Assembly: GCA_013202845.1 (NCBI GenBank)
Contig: JABMPT010000001.1
Location: 148,389-212,388 of the forward strand
Length of the DNA stretch: 64,000 nt
DNA from: Candidatus Woesearchaeota archaeon
GTDB taxonomy: Archaea > Nanobdellota > Nanobdellia > Woesearchaeales > GCA-2686295
Direction of reading: 5' to 3'
This document shows positions 1-10,151 of the stretch, in pieces. The notes beneath the pieces are model-generated. The model was not told the origin of the DNA, ran no database searches, and saw only the letters and a program-made list of their open reading frames with translations. The translations under genes and the position numbers were made by a program. Every line of letters starts with the position of its first letter. Position 1 is the first letter of the stretch.

Positions 1-3000
1 CCGCTAGATCCGCCGCCGCCAGTGCTTGCATTTGTTTCAGGTCCTACAATTACTACAACTTCAGTAGCAGTATACATGTTGGGTGTTCCAAAAGCAAATT
101 CATACCAAACTTCATGTGGAGAGAAGAAGAGTTCTAACCACGTGTTCTCATCTGCTTCGTGTTTGTAAGCGGTTCCGAATTCAGATAATCCATAGTAATA
201 ATCTGCACCTGCGTCATCATCTGCCTCACCATCCCATGAGGCTGGTCTTGCAATGTTTATCTCGTCATCTGTAGTGTCGTAAGTTAACATAACTTCGAAA
301 GTATCACCAGCGTTAACTGCCCAATCACCTGTTTCTGTGAATTGGATGTATGGAGGCACGGGTGAACCTAAAGACCCATCAATATCTGGTAATGTTATTG
401 TTGCTCCGTTGGTATAAAGCTCATATCTTGTGTTATGAGATAATATGATCTGGTCATCTGCAGTTATGTTAAGATAGACACCTGTGTTTGCAATCTCGCT
501 ACGTCCAAAATATGTGTAAGTAGATCCTGTTCCAATGTCCCTCAAGCTTGCTTCATTATCGCTCAAGTCTGATCCCATGAATTCAAAGATTCTTGATACA
601 GGTCCTAAATCCACAGACATTTCCATCAGGATGAAAATACTGTCTTTTTGTATTGGAGTTCCTGCCGAGAATAATCCAAAGTCATGTCCCCAGGTCATAT
701 TTGCTCCAGTATTTTCGTCATACATGTAAGGTGAGAATATATACTCAACACCTTCTACATTTGTAAAGCTTAACTCTAGGTCATTTCCAGAACTCTGCAA
801 TTCTACATATGACCTTTCATTAGCAGTGAACTCTGGCTCCATATCTGCGAACTTCAACTGCCAGCCGAACAATGGATTTGTGAATGTGTCTCCTAGTGCT
901 AGCCAGTCATAGTCTTCTCCAGTATCCTCGTTTGCTATTTGTGTTGGGTCTACTCTGAACATTATTACTTCAATAGCACTGTCGTTTCCAGTCATATAGG
1001 CTTCAACACCGTCAAGGTCTTCGTCATCAACTTGAACATCCATCCAAGTGTTGAAAGTGCTTCCTAGATTTAGCTCTCTAATGCCATAATATATTTTAGC
1101 TGAGGCTGTTACTCCACCAACATTGGATATGAAAATATCTTCTACAAATATCTGTAATCCTCCAATAGTATAAATATTTCCTAGATTTACACTTTCAGTA
1201 TCTCCATTTATCCTTAGGATTATAGACATTGTGTCTTGGTTAGCTCCTAATATGCTAATATCATATTCTTCTCCTTCATATTCTACAATTGTTCCTTGAC
1301 CCATTTCAAATACTAGATAACCAGAGTTTTCAAGTAACACAATTTCTTCTCCGTCAAAGATGTTTTCTATAAGGTAATCTTTTCCAAACATCTTTAGTTC
1401 CTCTAAGTCATCTAAGTTTTCCCAATCAGCTGGCTCATTAAAAAATAGTTCGTAAGTCCAAATATAGTCATAAGCCGCATCCAAATCCAAGTACACCACT
1501 GGTGCATCATAAACGTCGTTATCTACAAGATTGTATCTTATATTCTGACCGCCTGCTAAGCTTACATATTGCTGATATGGATAAACAGTGCCATCATCAT
1601 CCCAAATTGCATGGTCATCCAATGCTTCTAAAAATTCCTCTTCGCTATAATCACCAGATGCTGTTCCAAGAGGTTCTCCCCAGTACATGCTGAACTCTAC
1701 ACCTTCAGATTCTACTACAGGTAGTAGGCAAGCTCCATTTACACATCCGTTTGGACACTCCAGTTGTGTTATTTCCATGTCATCACCGTCACAGAAGCAT
1801 TCGCTTACCAAGTCAGGACCTTCTCCTCCTTCTGAGTATATGCAAGTATCTGATGTGCCACTTCCTCCTCCTCCTTGAGTTTCTTCACAATATCCTGCAG
1901 TGTAGATGTTTATTCCTCCATCTGAATCTGTGCATTCTTCTACTGGTGCACTTCCGCTTACACATGCTCCACCTTCACAACCTTCTGGACATGCGTAATG
2001 TTCCTTCTGGACGTAGTTTTCGTTGCAGTAATACTCTCTTACAAATGGTCCTGATGGTTGGGAATCTGTTTGACAGTTAATACAACAAGTGTCTTCATAG
2101 TATCTGTCATATCTTACTACTTTGATAGAATGAGGCACGCCTTCTTCATCACCTGATTCCTGTTCTGGGTAATCAACATCTAATCTTACGTAGCTTGGAT
2201 TGTAGTACTCTAATCCATTGTCGTGGTCATCACATTCAATATCTTCCTCTTGTGCTATTGTGACATATCTCCTTGTAAACTCTGTTATCTCATCAAAGTT
2301 GTTATCAACCGCTCTGGCTTCTATGAATACTTCGTAGTCGGCTGTTTCCATGTCGTGAGGAATCGCTAAGTTGAATTGTTCTTCTGGGCTGCCTACATAC
2401 CCTGCTTGTATGCTGTCAATCACTTGTATTTGAGCGATATCGTCCAAAGTAACTTGAACTGTTACATTATACAATGTGTAGTTAAGATTGTTTTTAATAC
2501 TCACATCACTATTCAGGTATGCAGTCATGTTTGGATTGTTTTCATCAACTCTTATGAGACTGGGTTGTACATATGCATAGTTGAATTCTAATGCAGAACA
2601 ATCTTGTGGACAGGAATAATAACCTTCTCCATCTTCACACATTCTGTTTCCGCAGAATGCTGGTTCTGGAGGTAGTGTTGATTCACAAGCCATTACATCA
2701 GCTTCTAAATTACAAACTTCGTACTCTCCACAATTATCTATTAAATCCAATGTTAAATCATAATCGCAGAAAACTAAATCATTATTCACACAGTCATACT
2801 CCCCAGGAGTGCATCCTGAAATGTTTATGTGGAAGCTTTGGATCATCCATTTGTTGCAATCTTCAGGATTTCCTGGTGATGAGCAGCCGCATTTCCATTC
2901 TCCATTATGTTGTTTACATGAGTAAGCTACAACGTAATGCTCTCCTTCACCAAACTCTAAGAATTGACCAGCTTCTACTTCTTCCATTAGCCCAGCGTAA

Positions 3001-3437
3001 TTCTCAATCCAATTGCTATCGCCAATTGTATCTTGATCAAATCTAAAATCATCCCATCCTTCTTCTCCATCCTCTTGAAGGTATATGTATGCATATTTGT
3101 AAACGACTCCGCCTGGATGATTTACTTCTATTGCTAGATCTAAAGGTAGGTCGAGGTTGCTTGGATTTATCTCAATTTGTTCAGGTAGGAATGTGAATAT
3201 CATGGCGTCATTATTGAATATGTCCCATGGTGGTGCATATTGTGGATCGATATCATCTCCTGGGAAAAATGCTAGTCCCCCAATGTTTCCAGACCCCACT
3301 TCTCCGATCATTGGTGGTTCTGGAGGCAGATTTGGAGTTCTACCAGCAAAAATTAACCAGCCGAAGCCGACAACGATGATAACACACAAGAAAACCAATA
3401 AACCCATATAATGCGGATGTTCTTCTTTAATAGCCAT
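1..3437 (-). CDS. Large Cys-rich S-layer-like surface protein (partial, C-terminus beyond window)
   Basis: The reading frame stays open from ATG 3437 to the window edge, which is why the ORF track, limited to complete ORFs, omits it. An upstream in-frame ATG at 3452 exists, but GAGGTG seven bases before 3437 favours the latter. Residues about 10-30 form one hydrophobic segment (VFLCVIIVVGFGW), then a Pro/Gly-rich linker and a long acidic ectodomain. The ectodomain carries several small cysteine modules (such as CPEGCEGGAC and CPNGCVNGAC) and a beta-rich stretch with GGLQIFVEDIFISN. That stretch resembles the repeated S-layer domain of euryarchaeal and DPANN surface proteins. A Gly/Ser run lies at the truncated end. 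It is probably the main envelope protein or a paralogue. The S-layer family call is inferred from architecture and one motif; surface location is firmer. It is divergent to the lipoprotein gene at 3556. Confidence 0.75.
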   Translation of the reverse strand, partial: MAIKEEHPHYMGLLVFLCVIIVVGFGWLIFAGRTPNLPPEPPMIGEVGSGNIGGLAFFPGDDIDPQYAPPWDIFNNDAMIFTFLPEQIEINPSNLDLPLDLAIEVNHPGGVVYKYAYIYLQEDGEEGWDDFRFDQDTIGDSNWIENYAGLMEEVEAGQFLEFGEGEHYVVAYSCKQHNGEWKCGCSSPGNPEDCNKWMIQSFHINISGCTPGEYDCVNNDLVFCDYDLTLDLIDNCGEYEVCNLEADVMACESTLPPEPAFCGNRMCEDGEGYYSCPQDCSALEFNYAYVQPSLIRVDENNPNMTAYLNSDVSIKNNLNYTLYNVTVQVTLDDIAQIQVIDSIQAGYVGSPEEQFNLAIPHDMETADYEVFIEARAVDNNFDEITEFTRRYVTIAQEEDIECDDHDNGLEYYNPSYVRLDVDYPEQESGDEEGVPHSIKVVRYDRYYEDTCCINCQTDSQPSGPFVREYYCNENYVQKEHYACPEGCEGGACVSGSAPVEECTDSDGGINIYTAGYCEETQGGGGSGTSDTCIYSEGGEGPDLVSECFCDGDDMEITQLECPNGCVNGACLLPVVESEGVEFSMYWGEPLGTASGDYSEEEFLEALDDHAIWDDDGTVYPYQQYVSLAGGQNIRYNLVDNDVYDAPVVYLDLDAAYDYIWTYELFFNEPADWENLDDLEELKMFGKDYLIENIFDGEEIVLLENSGYLVFEMGQGTIVEYEGEEYDISILGANQDTMSIILRINGDTESVNLGNIYTIGGLQIFVEDIFISNVGGVTASAKIYYGIRELNLGSTFNTWMDVQVDDEDLDGVEAYMTGNDSAIEVIMFRVDPTQIANEDTGEDYDWLALGDTFTNPLFGWQLKFADMEPEFTANERSYVELQSSGNDLELSFTNVEGVEYIFSPYMYDENTGANMTWGHDFGLFSAGTPIQKDSIFILMEMSVDLGPVSRIFEFMGSDLSDNEASLRDIGTGSTYTYFGRSEIANTGVYLNITADDQIILSHNTRYELYTNGATITLPDIDGSLGSPVPPYIQFTETGDWAVNAGDTFEVMLTYDTTDDEINIARPASWDGEADDDAGADYYYGLSEFGTAYKHEADENTWLELFFSPHEVWYEFAFGTPNMYTATEVVVIVGPETNASTGGGGSS

Positions 3438-3555
3438 GGATATGCACCTCATAAAAGTATAATTATATTATTATAAGGTCTTTTAGGGTATTTACTATAA
3501 AAATATTTCCCTGTTTTAGAAATATTTATATATTTCATAATAAAAATCTATAACT

Positions 3556-6081
3556 ATGAGAAAATACTGGTTTTTCCTATTACTAATAGTTTTTCTTTTA
3601 GCTTCTTGTGTCAGGGTTCCTCCGTTTCCAGAGGCGCCTGTTGGGCAGGCAAATGAGTATATCACTGAAGGAGTAGTTATGAGTCCGAGTTCCATAACAA
3701 GTGATTATCTTGGCTCGATTAGTTTCTCAGTTCAGTTGGATAGTGATGTGTGGGCTGTTTATAGATCTATATACATAAATGTTCAAGACTCTGGCGCTTC
3801 TGTAAGTAATGATTTTCCGCAGCAAACTAATGATTGGACAGTGATTGCTAGTGGCTTTGATAATGTTGCAGGTACAATCTCTCAAGAACAATTGAGGATT
3901 GCAGCTAATGATTTAACGCTGGGTACTTATAGGGTTATAGTGATGGCTTACAAACTCGTCGGTAACTATTGGGATGCGAACACAGTCTACTATTTTCAGG
4001 CATTACTTGAAGTTACTGGATTAGCTTCTGAATGTGAAGATGGTTATTCTGTATGTGATGATGAGGATGTAGTTTACAGGATTTATTGTGATAGTGGTTC
4101 ATTAGCATCAGAACAATGTGGTTGGTTCTGTTATGATGGTATATGTATAGATGCTCCTGGTGGAGCTCCTACTTGTGATGATGATGATGACTGTCAATCA
4201 GGTTATGAATGTTCTGATGGTATATGTGTTCCTGAGGAAGTTGAGACTGTTCTTATCACTGATGAACAAAATCCCTCTAACATGGTTTTTACTAGTGGAG
4301 ACACTGCTTGTCAGTCTGTTGATAAAGATTGCACCTTGCTTGAGGTTAGTTGTCACAATCTGGCTGGTGGAGATCCTACTTGGCAAGTAAGTAGTGTTAA
4401 TCATTGTTCAGACACTTCCTTTAGCACTTTGTGTGTTTACAGAGCTGTTTGTGTAGGAGGTTCTGTACCTGAGTATTGCGATGATGGTCTTGACAATGAT
4501 GGTGATGGAGACATTGATTATAGTGACTCTGAATGCACCTGTCCTGCTGACAGTAATCAATATATTGATTCTTGTTATGAATGCACTGTGAGTATGACCA
4601 CAGCTAATGCAGATGAATCTATAGATTTTACTTTGACTAGAGTAGGAGGTACTGATTTGCCACAGCCAGATAATCCTCCTAACGCTGCTTTCTATAAGAA
4701 TAGTGATCCGCCTTCAACAGCTTCTACTCATTTCACTAGTGGTCCTTGGACTACTTCTGCCAGTTATTCAGCCATTGGTACATACACTGCTGACTTTAAG
4801 GATAATGGTGCTTATGATGTTCTTGCTACCTGTCCAACCATAACTGTAGGTTCGACTGAAGATTGCACAACTGAAGGAGATGAAGATGGTGATGGAGCTG
4901 CTGATTGTGCAGACCCTGACTGTGCTGGTCAACCTGGACCTTCGGAGTCCCAGTGTTGTCAGGTTATAGGTGATTGTTCTGACTATTGGATAATTGGATA
5001 TGAATGTTATTTTGGGATTGAACCTTACACCTGCGATGTCGATGTAAATAAGTGCAGATATTATAGTGACCTAGATGAAAATAAAGTATGTGGACTTTCA
5101 GAATGTACTGAGAATGGTTGGGATAACTCTGCTTGTTCTGATGAAGTTTGCGATGATGGTAGTGATAATAATGGTGATGGAGCTGCTGATTGTGCAGATT
5201 CTGAATGTTATGGTGAATTAGGACCTAATGGTGTTCCTTGCTGTCAAGATGTTCAAACGGATTGTCCTAATCCTTTTGTTAATGGAGATACTTGTTCTTC
5301 TCATGTTGAGGGTTGTGATGCTCATGAATGCTTGTATGTGGATGATGATTCTAGTAAAGAGTGTGATGCTTCTGTTTGTGAAGTTGATGGTTGGAATAAT
5401 CAACCCTGTTGTCAACCAATAGATTGTAGTAATAGATGTGGAGGTGATGATGATTGTGGTGGAACATGTGATAACTATTGTTTAGAACAACCTTATTTAG
5501 GTCTTGGTGTGACGCAGTGCTCACCTTATGATGATGTGACCTGTGTTCAATGCACAAGTGATGGTCATTGCAGTTATGGCATATGTGATACTAGACCTGG
5601 AATGAATCAATATAGTTGTGTTGACCTAGAATGTATAAACGATGATCAATGTGTCGATGGTGTGTGTGATACTGACACCAATACTTGCGTTGGTTGTTTA
5701 TCAATTAATGATTGCTCTAATCTACAAATATGCACTGATAATGTGTGCGAAGATGTGGAGTGTACAAGTAATGCTCATTGCTCTGATCCTAATCCTGTTT
5801 GTGATCCTACAACTAATATTTGTGTTGAGTGTGTCTTGAATAATCAATGTCCTCCATCTACTCCTGTTTGTACTGGAGGAAATACTTGTGTTGAGTGTGA
5901 GTCTGATGCTGATTGTAGTAGTTCAAATCCTTATTGTTCAGCTTTTGAATGTGTTGCATGCACTAGTAATGTTCAATGTGAAGGTCATGATGGGGATGAC
6001 ATCTGTGGATGTTATAATGGCGACCCTCCACCGTATTGTTGTTTACCTGATGTTCACTGTATTGAATGTAGTCCTATGTAA
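3556..6081 (+). CDS. Cys-rich secreted lipoprotein with acidic Asp-rich repeats
   Basis: An 841-aa protein with a lipoprotein signal peptide: hydrophobic core, then LLASC, a lipobox whose Cys would be lipid-anchored outside the membrane. A beta-type domain follows (about 40-150). The rest is a string of small Cys modules: C-x-DGxDNDGDGxxDxxDxxC units resembling thrombospondin type 3 calcium-binding loops, and CxSDxxC/CVxCxxxxxC units in the last 250 residues. A TATA-like TTTATATAT about 25 nt before the ATG suggests a leaderless transcript. The same Asp-rich module recurs in the protein at 32622. No enzymatic motif was seen. Adhesion or a wall-associated calcium-binding role is inferred only. 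Confidence 0.82.
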   Translation: MRKYWFFLLLIVFLLASCVRVPPFPEAPVGQANEYITEGVVMSPSSITSDYLGSISFSVQLDSDVWAVYRSIYINVQDSGASVSNDFPQQTNDWTVIASGFDNVAGTISQEQLRIAANDLTLGTYRVIVMAYKLVGNYWDANTVYYFQALLEVTGLASECEDGYSVCDDEDVVYRIYCDSGSLASEQCGWFCYDGICIDAPGGAPTCDDDDDCQSGYECSDGICVPEEVETVLITDEQNPSNMVFTSGDTACQSVDKDCTLLEVSCHNLAGGDPTWQVSSVNHCSDTSFSTLCVYRAVCVGGSVPEYCDDGLDNDGDGDIDYSDSECTCPADSNQYIDSCYECTVSMTTANADESIDFTLTRVGGTDLPQPDNPPNAAFYKNSDPPSTASTHFTSGPWTTSASYSAIGTYTADFKDNGAYDVLATCPTITVGSTEDCTTEGDEDGDGAADCADPDCAGQPGPSESQCCQVIGDCSDYWIIGYECYFGIEPYTCDVDVNKCRYYSDLDENKVCGLSECTENGWDNSACSDEVCDDGSDNNGDGAADCADSECYGELGPNGVPCCQDVQTDCPNPFVNGDTCSSHVEGCDAHECLYVDDDSSKECDASVCEVDGWNNQPCCQPIDCSNRCGGDDDCGGTCDNYCLEQPYLGLGVTQCSPYDDVTCVQCTSDGHCSYGICDTRPGMNQYSCVDLECINDDQCVDGVCDTDTNTCVGCLSINDCSNLQICTDNVCEDVECTSNAHCSDPNPVCDPTTNICVECVLNNQCPPSTPVCTGGNTCVECESDADCSSSNPYCSAFECVACTSNVQCEGHDGDDICGCYNGDPPPYCCLPDVHCIECSPM

Positions 6082-6229
6082 ACTGGCGAACTAAAAAGGT
6101 GCTCTCTCATCCGTGTGAAGAACAAAGCGCAGAAGGTTCTTATCTGATTGATTGTACTTACTCTATGTTTATACTAGCTTAACTTTCTTTTCAACAAACT
6201 TTAAATAATAAGACATCAAATAATTCTCT

Positions 6230-7243
6230 ATGGTTGTTGAGAAGATATTCAAAGCGAGCTGGATTGAAAAAAGACCGATTTATTCTTTCTACTTAGGTGT
6301 TTTCTTTACTTTGGTTGCTTTTCTCACTTCTTTATTGCTTTTCAGGTCTGCTAGTGTGTCTCATATGATTGGCATTTCAACCATCTTATTCACTCTCGTA
6401 TTAACTCTGCCTGGTATTGGAAGATTATTTGATATTGAGGAAAGGATTGAGGTAAAGGAGAACTGGAGTTTTTTCAAAGAGCATGAAGAGATTTTTGACT
6501 TTTTCATTTATTATTTTTTAGGTGTTTTCCTGACTTTCTTTATCATTGCTTTGTTCCTGCCAGGAATGGTTTTTTCACAGCAGACCTTGTTTGGAACAGC
6601 ACCTGCTCAAGGAGAGATCATAAAAGCTACTGATTTACCGGATGAGATGCTTCCAAAACCGCCAGTTCCAGATTTGAATGTGCAAGAACAAGGTTTTAAG
6701 TTGTTAAACAGTCAGGTTTGGTCTATTTTCTTCAATAATTTCTATATTATACTATTATGTTTCATACTTTCTATATTATATGGTAGTGGAGCTTTATTCC
6801 TTATAGTATTGAATGCTTCTATTTGGGCTTCAAGGCTTGCAGAAGTTGTAAAAATGAAGATTCCTGGCTCTATAATCCATTCAACGCCTTACATTGCTTG
6901 CAATCTAGGTGTCATGGCTTTCCATATGATTCCAGAAGTCGGATCCTATATACTTGCTGCTATTGGCGGAGGTGTTTTGTCAAAAGCATTCACAAAAGAA
7001 GAGTTTTTATCAAAGAATTTCTTGAAAGTGTTTAAAGACTCAGTTATTCTTACTGTTTCTTCAATAATATTGGTTTTTCTAGCAGCGATTATAGAAGTTC
7101 ATGGTTCTGCCAGACTATTCAGGTTAGATGCTTGCCAGCAGACAAGAGCATTGATTATCTTGTTTGCATTCATAATCCTGGCATTCATAATTGCTTTTGA
7201 AATGTACAGAAAAAAACATCATCACAGACATCACAAAAATTAG
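6230..7243 (+). CDS. SpoIIM-family (stage II sporulation protein M-like) membrane protein
   Basis: A 337-aa multi-pass membrane protein with two N-terminal helices (about 25-70), one near 95-120, a polar loop, then helices around 165-200, 215-260, 275-300 and 310-330. The central part (NNFYIILLCFILSILYGSG, followed by a G-rich helix with HMIPE) matches the SpoIIM/DUF95 family. That family is widespread in archaea that do not sporulate; its biochemical role there is unknown and it may act in envelope or membrane remodelling. TTTAAATA lies about 25 nt before the ATG. The stop overlaps that of the convergent Pro-rich gene. Confidence 0.8.
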   Translation: MVVEKIFKASWIEKRPIYSFYLGVFFTLVAFLTSLLLFRSASVSHMIGISTILFTLVLTLPGIGRLFDIEERIEVKENWSFFKEHEEIFDFFIYYFLGVFLTFFIIALFLPGMVFSQQTLFGTAPAQGEIIKATDLPDEMLPKPPVPDLNVQEQGFKLLNSQVWSIFFNNFYIILLCFILSILYGSGALFLIVLNASIWASRLAEVVKMKIPGSIIHSTPYIACNLGVMAFHMIPEVGSYILAAIGGGVLSKAFTKEEFLSKNFLKVFKDSVILTVSSIILVFLAAIIEVHGSARLFRLDACQQTRALIILFAFIILAFIIAFEMYRKKHHHRHHKN

Positions 7244-7758
7244 AATAATTTATTTATTAGTTCTGTTGAATAACCGTTTTTCATAAGCTCTAGTTTTATA
7301 TCTTCATCCATGAAACCCTGCAATCTGCATCCATTCACATAATTTCTTAATGGTTCTAAATCATCGTCTTGTGGTTTTGTCTCTTCAGCTTTAGGCTCTT
7401 CAACTACAGGTTGGCTTTTGCTTTTTTGCAATAATAGAAATCCTATCACTCCTAATAGTACAATAACTAAGAATAGTAAGGTATAAGTTCCTCTACGACT
7501 TGGTGCAGGGCATTCAACTTTTGGACATTCCTGTTTTTCTTCAGGTTCTTCTACAACCTCTTCTTCCTCATCATCTCCCGCGTCTCCAAAGTTTGGTGGT
7601 GGTGGTGGAGGTGGTGGAGCACTGCTAACTGAGTCATTTTCATCTCCATTTGGGTCTACATCTCCAAATATTGGTGGTGGAGGCGGTGGTGGAGGCGGTT
7701 GTGCGACCACTAAGCCGATAATCAGTATGGATATTATAATAGGAATTATGAATCTCAT
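7240..7758 (-). CDS. Pro-rich membrane-anchored protein with short helical C-terminal domain
   Basis: The ORF track starts at 7806, but ATG 7758 is preferred: TTTAAATA lies about 23 nt upstream and a signal peptide (MRFIIPIIISILIIGLVVA) begins there. The mature part has two runs of 8-9 prolines, each followed by (I/N)FGD, an acidic stretch, four cysteine/proline residues, a transmembrane helix (TLLFLVIVLLGVIGFLLL), and a cytoplasmic tail ending in a roughly 35-residue helical unit (G-F-M-DEDIKLELMKNGY). That tail resembles a short helical domain I associate with DPANN envelope proteins. Function unknown. It is immediately downstream of the transglutaminase-like gene and probably co-expressed with it. 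Confidence 0.75.
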   Translation of the reverse strand: MRFIIPIIISILIIGLVVAQPPPPPPPPPIFGDVDPNGDENDSVSSAPPPPPPPPNFGDAGDDEEEEVVEEPEEKQECPKVECPAPSRRGTYTLLFLVIVLLGVIGFLLLQKSKSQPVVEEPKAEETKPQDDDLEPLRNYVNGCRLQGFMDEDIKLELMKNGYSTELINKLF

Positions 7759-7796
7759 CTTATTATTTCTAAGAATTAATTTATTTAAATGTTTCT

Positions 7797-8312
7797 TTAT
7801 ATCCATAAAGGTGGTTTCTCACCGAACTTTGTTCCAAAAGCATGAGTCCATGTATCAACAGGTATCCATCCTTTCTCAGTTCTTACTTCTATGTATTGGT
7901 GTATATTTATGCAAAGAGTTATGTGTTTAAGTCTAATATCCTCTTCTGTAAACATACCGCTCTTGATAAGGAAAATCCTCATCAAATGGTTCTGCCGACA
8001 GCAGTGAAGAAAACCTTTTTTTCTCCAGATGTAATCCAATGGTTTCCACAGGAGATATAGTTTGCTATAGGTTTTTACCTTCTCACCCTTATATTTGCTT
8101 GTAAGAAAAGCAAAAGTATTTTTCAGAAAATCATGCTTTGTTTTAGATTTCTTCTTTATCCTGTTTATCTCTTCCTGCATTGACATAGGTATTCTGTCAG
8201 GTATTGGACTTCTCCAAAAATGCAGGTTTGGAATGAATATTCTTGATAAAAAGGATATTATGAATATATATAATGCTATTAATATAATGATTATTTTGAT
8301 TATTGACAACAT
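7797..8312 (-). CDS. Membrane-anchored transglutaminase-like (papain-fold) protein
   Basis: A 171-aa protein with one N-terminal membrane helix (about 1-25), then a soluble domain. The order Cys (HCCRQN), His (NIHQYIEV) and Asp (WIPVDTW) matches the Cys-His-Asp triad layout of the transglutaminase-like superfamily, which includes cysteine proteases and amidases. The spacing is compatible but I could not align the family, so the call is by motif. Its upstream region is shared with divergent infB. It is followed by the Pro-rich surface protein gene, so a role in processing or cross-linking envelope proteins is possible. Confidence 0.6.
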   Translation of the reverse strand: MLSIIKIIIILIALYIFIISFLSRIFIPNLHFWRSPIPDRIPMSMQEEINRIKKKSKTKHDFLKNTFAFLTSKYKGEKVKTYSKLYLLWKPLDYIWRKKGFLHCCRQNHLMRIFLIKSGMFTEEDIRLKHITLCINIHQYIEVRTEKGWIPVDTWTHAFGTKFGEKPPLWI

Positions 8313-8390
8313 ATTATTGCTTTCCTATATATTCATATTAAAATATTACTATTATAAAATTTTATAAATCGCTTATTATTCTTCCAGAAT

Positions 8391-10151
8391 ATGGCGACGA
8401 GAAGCCCCATAGTCTCAGTATTAGGACATGTAGACCACGGAAAATCATCAATATTGGATTCTATTAGAGGCAGTAATATAGTTGCAGGAGAAGCAGGTGC
8501 AATTACACAGGCAATAGGCGCTTCTATTATACCACTTGATGTTGTAAAGAAGAAATGCGGTGAGTTGCTTGAGAGTTTGAATATGAAATTCACGATTCCA
8601 GGACTTCTTTTTATTGACACTCCAGGACACGCTGCTTTCACAACTCTTAGGAAGAGGGGCGGTAGTCTTGCAGATATTGCTATAGTCGTGGTTGATATCA
8701 AGGAAGGTTTCAAGCCGCAGACAATTGAGGCAATTGAAGTGCTTAAGAGTTACAAAACTCCATTTATCATAGCAGCCAACAAGCTTGACTTAGTTCCTGG
8801 TTATAACAAGTTCTATGATTCTCTTCTTCAGGATATAAAGGCACAGCAGCCAAATGTACAGCAGGAGATTGATAAGAAACTATATGAGTTAGTAGGACAG
8901 CTTCACGACAGGTTTGAATTGGTGGCAGAGAGATTTGACAGAGTAAGCAGCTACACCGAGCAAATAGCGATAATACCTTGCTCTGCAAAAGAACAGATGG
9001 GATTGCAGGAATTATTAATGGTCATAACTGGTTTAGCCCAGAAGTTTCTGGAAGAAAGCCTGAAAATAGATGTTTCTGGAACTGCAAAAGGCACGATTCT
9101 AGAAGTGAAAGAGGAAAAAGGCTTTGGAAAAACAGTTGATGTGATAATCTATGACGGAACATTGTCTGTGAATGATACAATAGTAATCGGATCGCTTGAC
9201 AAGCCAATCGTTACAAAAGTAAGAGCATTGTTGGAGCCGGATCCACTAGCTGAGATGCGAGACAAGAAGAGCAAGTTCCGCTCTGTGAAAAGTGTTAATG
9301 CAGCGATAGGTGTGAAGATATCAGCACCTGAGTTGGAAAATGTTTTAGCCGGAATGCCAGTACGCTCTTGTTTACCAGCAGAAGCAGAGAAAGTAAAAGA
9401 ATCCTTGATGTCAGAAATAGAAGAAGTCATGATTGAAACTGATGATGATGGAATAATAATAAAGGCAGACACAATCGGCAGTTTGGAAGCCATGATAAAG
9501 ATACTAAGAGATAATAAAATACCTATAAGAAAAGCTTCTATTGGAAACATAACCAAGAAGGATTATACAGATGCAGAAACAAACTACGAAAAAGATCCTT
9601 TGCTGGCTGTGATTCTGGGTTTCAATGTTGTTGATGAAATAAATACTTCAGAAGGAAATGTCAAGATATTAACAAATGATGTCATATACAGATTAGTTCA
9701 AGATTTTGAGCAATGGCAGGAAGAAACAAAGAAATCAGAAGAAGCAAAGAAACTAGATCATTTAGTAAGGCCTTGTAAGCTTGAGGTGTTGCAGAACTGC
9801 ATCTTTAGGCAGAGTAATCCATGTATAATGGGTGTTGAAGTATTGGTCGGTGTTGTGAAAACAGGGACCCCTCTGATGAGTGCAAAGAGAAGATTGTCAG
9901 AAGTTAAATCAATGCAGATAGAAGGAGACAATGTCCAAAAAGCAGAGAAAGGAAAGCAAGTCGCAATTTCAGTCCCAAACATAATGGCAGAGAGGCATGT
10001 TAATGAACATGACATATTATATTCTGACATTCCTGAAGATGATTTCAGAAAGATAAAGAAATTAACAACCTTCCTGACAAAGGATGAGATAACAGTTCTA
10101 AAAGAGATCGCAGAAATGCACAGAAAGGATAATCCTGTATGGGGAGTTTAA
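8391..10151 (+). CDS. infB: Translation initiation factor aIF5B (IF2 homologue)
   Basis: A 586-aa translational GTPase that helps join ribosomal subunits and position initiator tRNA. G1 is GHVDHGKSS at residues 10-18, G3 is DTPGHAAF near 77, G4 is NKLD near 131, and G5 is in IIPCSAK. The archaeal/eukaryotic domain order follows: a beta barrel (domain II), domain III, and a C-terminal barrel with a terminal helix. Length fits archaeal IF5B without an intein. TTTATAAAT lies about 24 nt before the ATG, and its last 4 nt overlap the end of the convergent gene at 10148. Confidence 0.95.
   Translation: MATRSPIVSVLGHVDHGKSSILDSIRGSNIVAGEAGAITQAIGASIIPLDVVKKKCGELLESLNMKFTIPGLLFIDTPGHAAFTTLRKRGGSLADIAIVVVDIKEGFKPQTIEAIEVLKSYKTPFIIAANKLDLVPGYNKFYDSLLQDIKAQQPNVQQEIDKKLYELVGQLHDRFELVAERFDRVSSYTEQIAIIPCSAKEQMGLQELLMVITGLAQKFLEESLKIDVSGTAKGTILEVKEEKGFGKTVDVIIYDGTLSVNDTIVIGSLDKPIVTKVRALLEPDPLAEMRDKKSKFRSVKSVNAAIGVKISAPELENVLAGMPVRSCLPAEAEKVKESLMSEIEEVMIETDDDGIIIKADTIGSLEAMIKILRDNKIPIRKASIGNITKKDYTDAETNYEKDPLLAVILGFNVVDEINTSEGNVKILTNDVIYRLVQDFEQWQEETKKSEEAKKLDHLVRPCKLEVLQNCIFRQSNPCIMGVEVLVGVVKTGTPLMSAKRRLSEVKSMQIEGDNVQKAEKGKQVAISVPNIMAERHVNEHDILYSDIPEDDFRKIKKLTTFLTKDEITVLKEIAEMHRKDNPVWGV

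Noticed and set aside
83-3411. Plus-strand ORFs of 63-151 aa in the first 3.4 kb
   Set aside because: They are shadows of the long minus-strand surface-protein frame that leaves the window and is therefore missing from the track.
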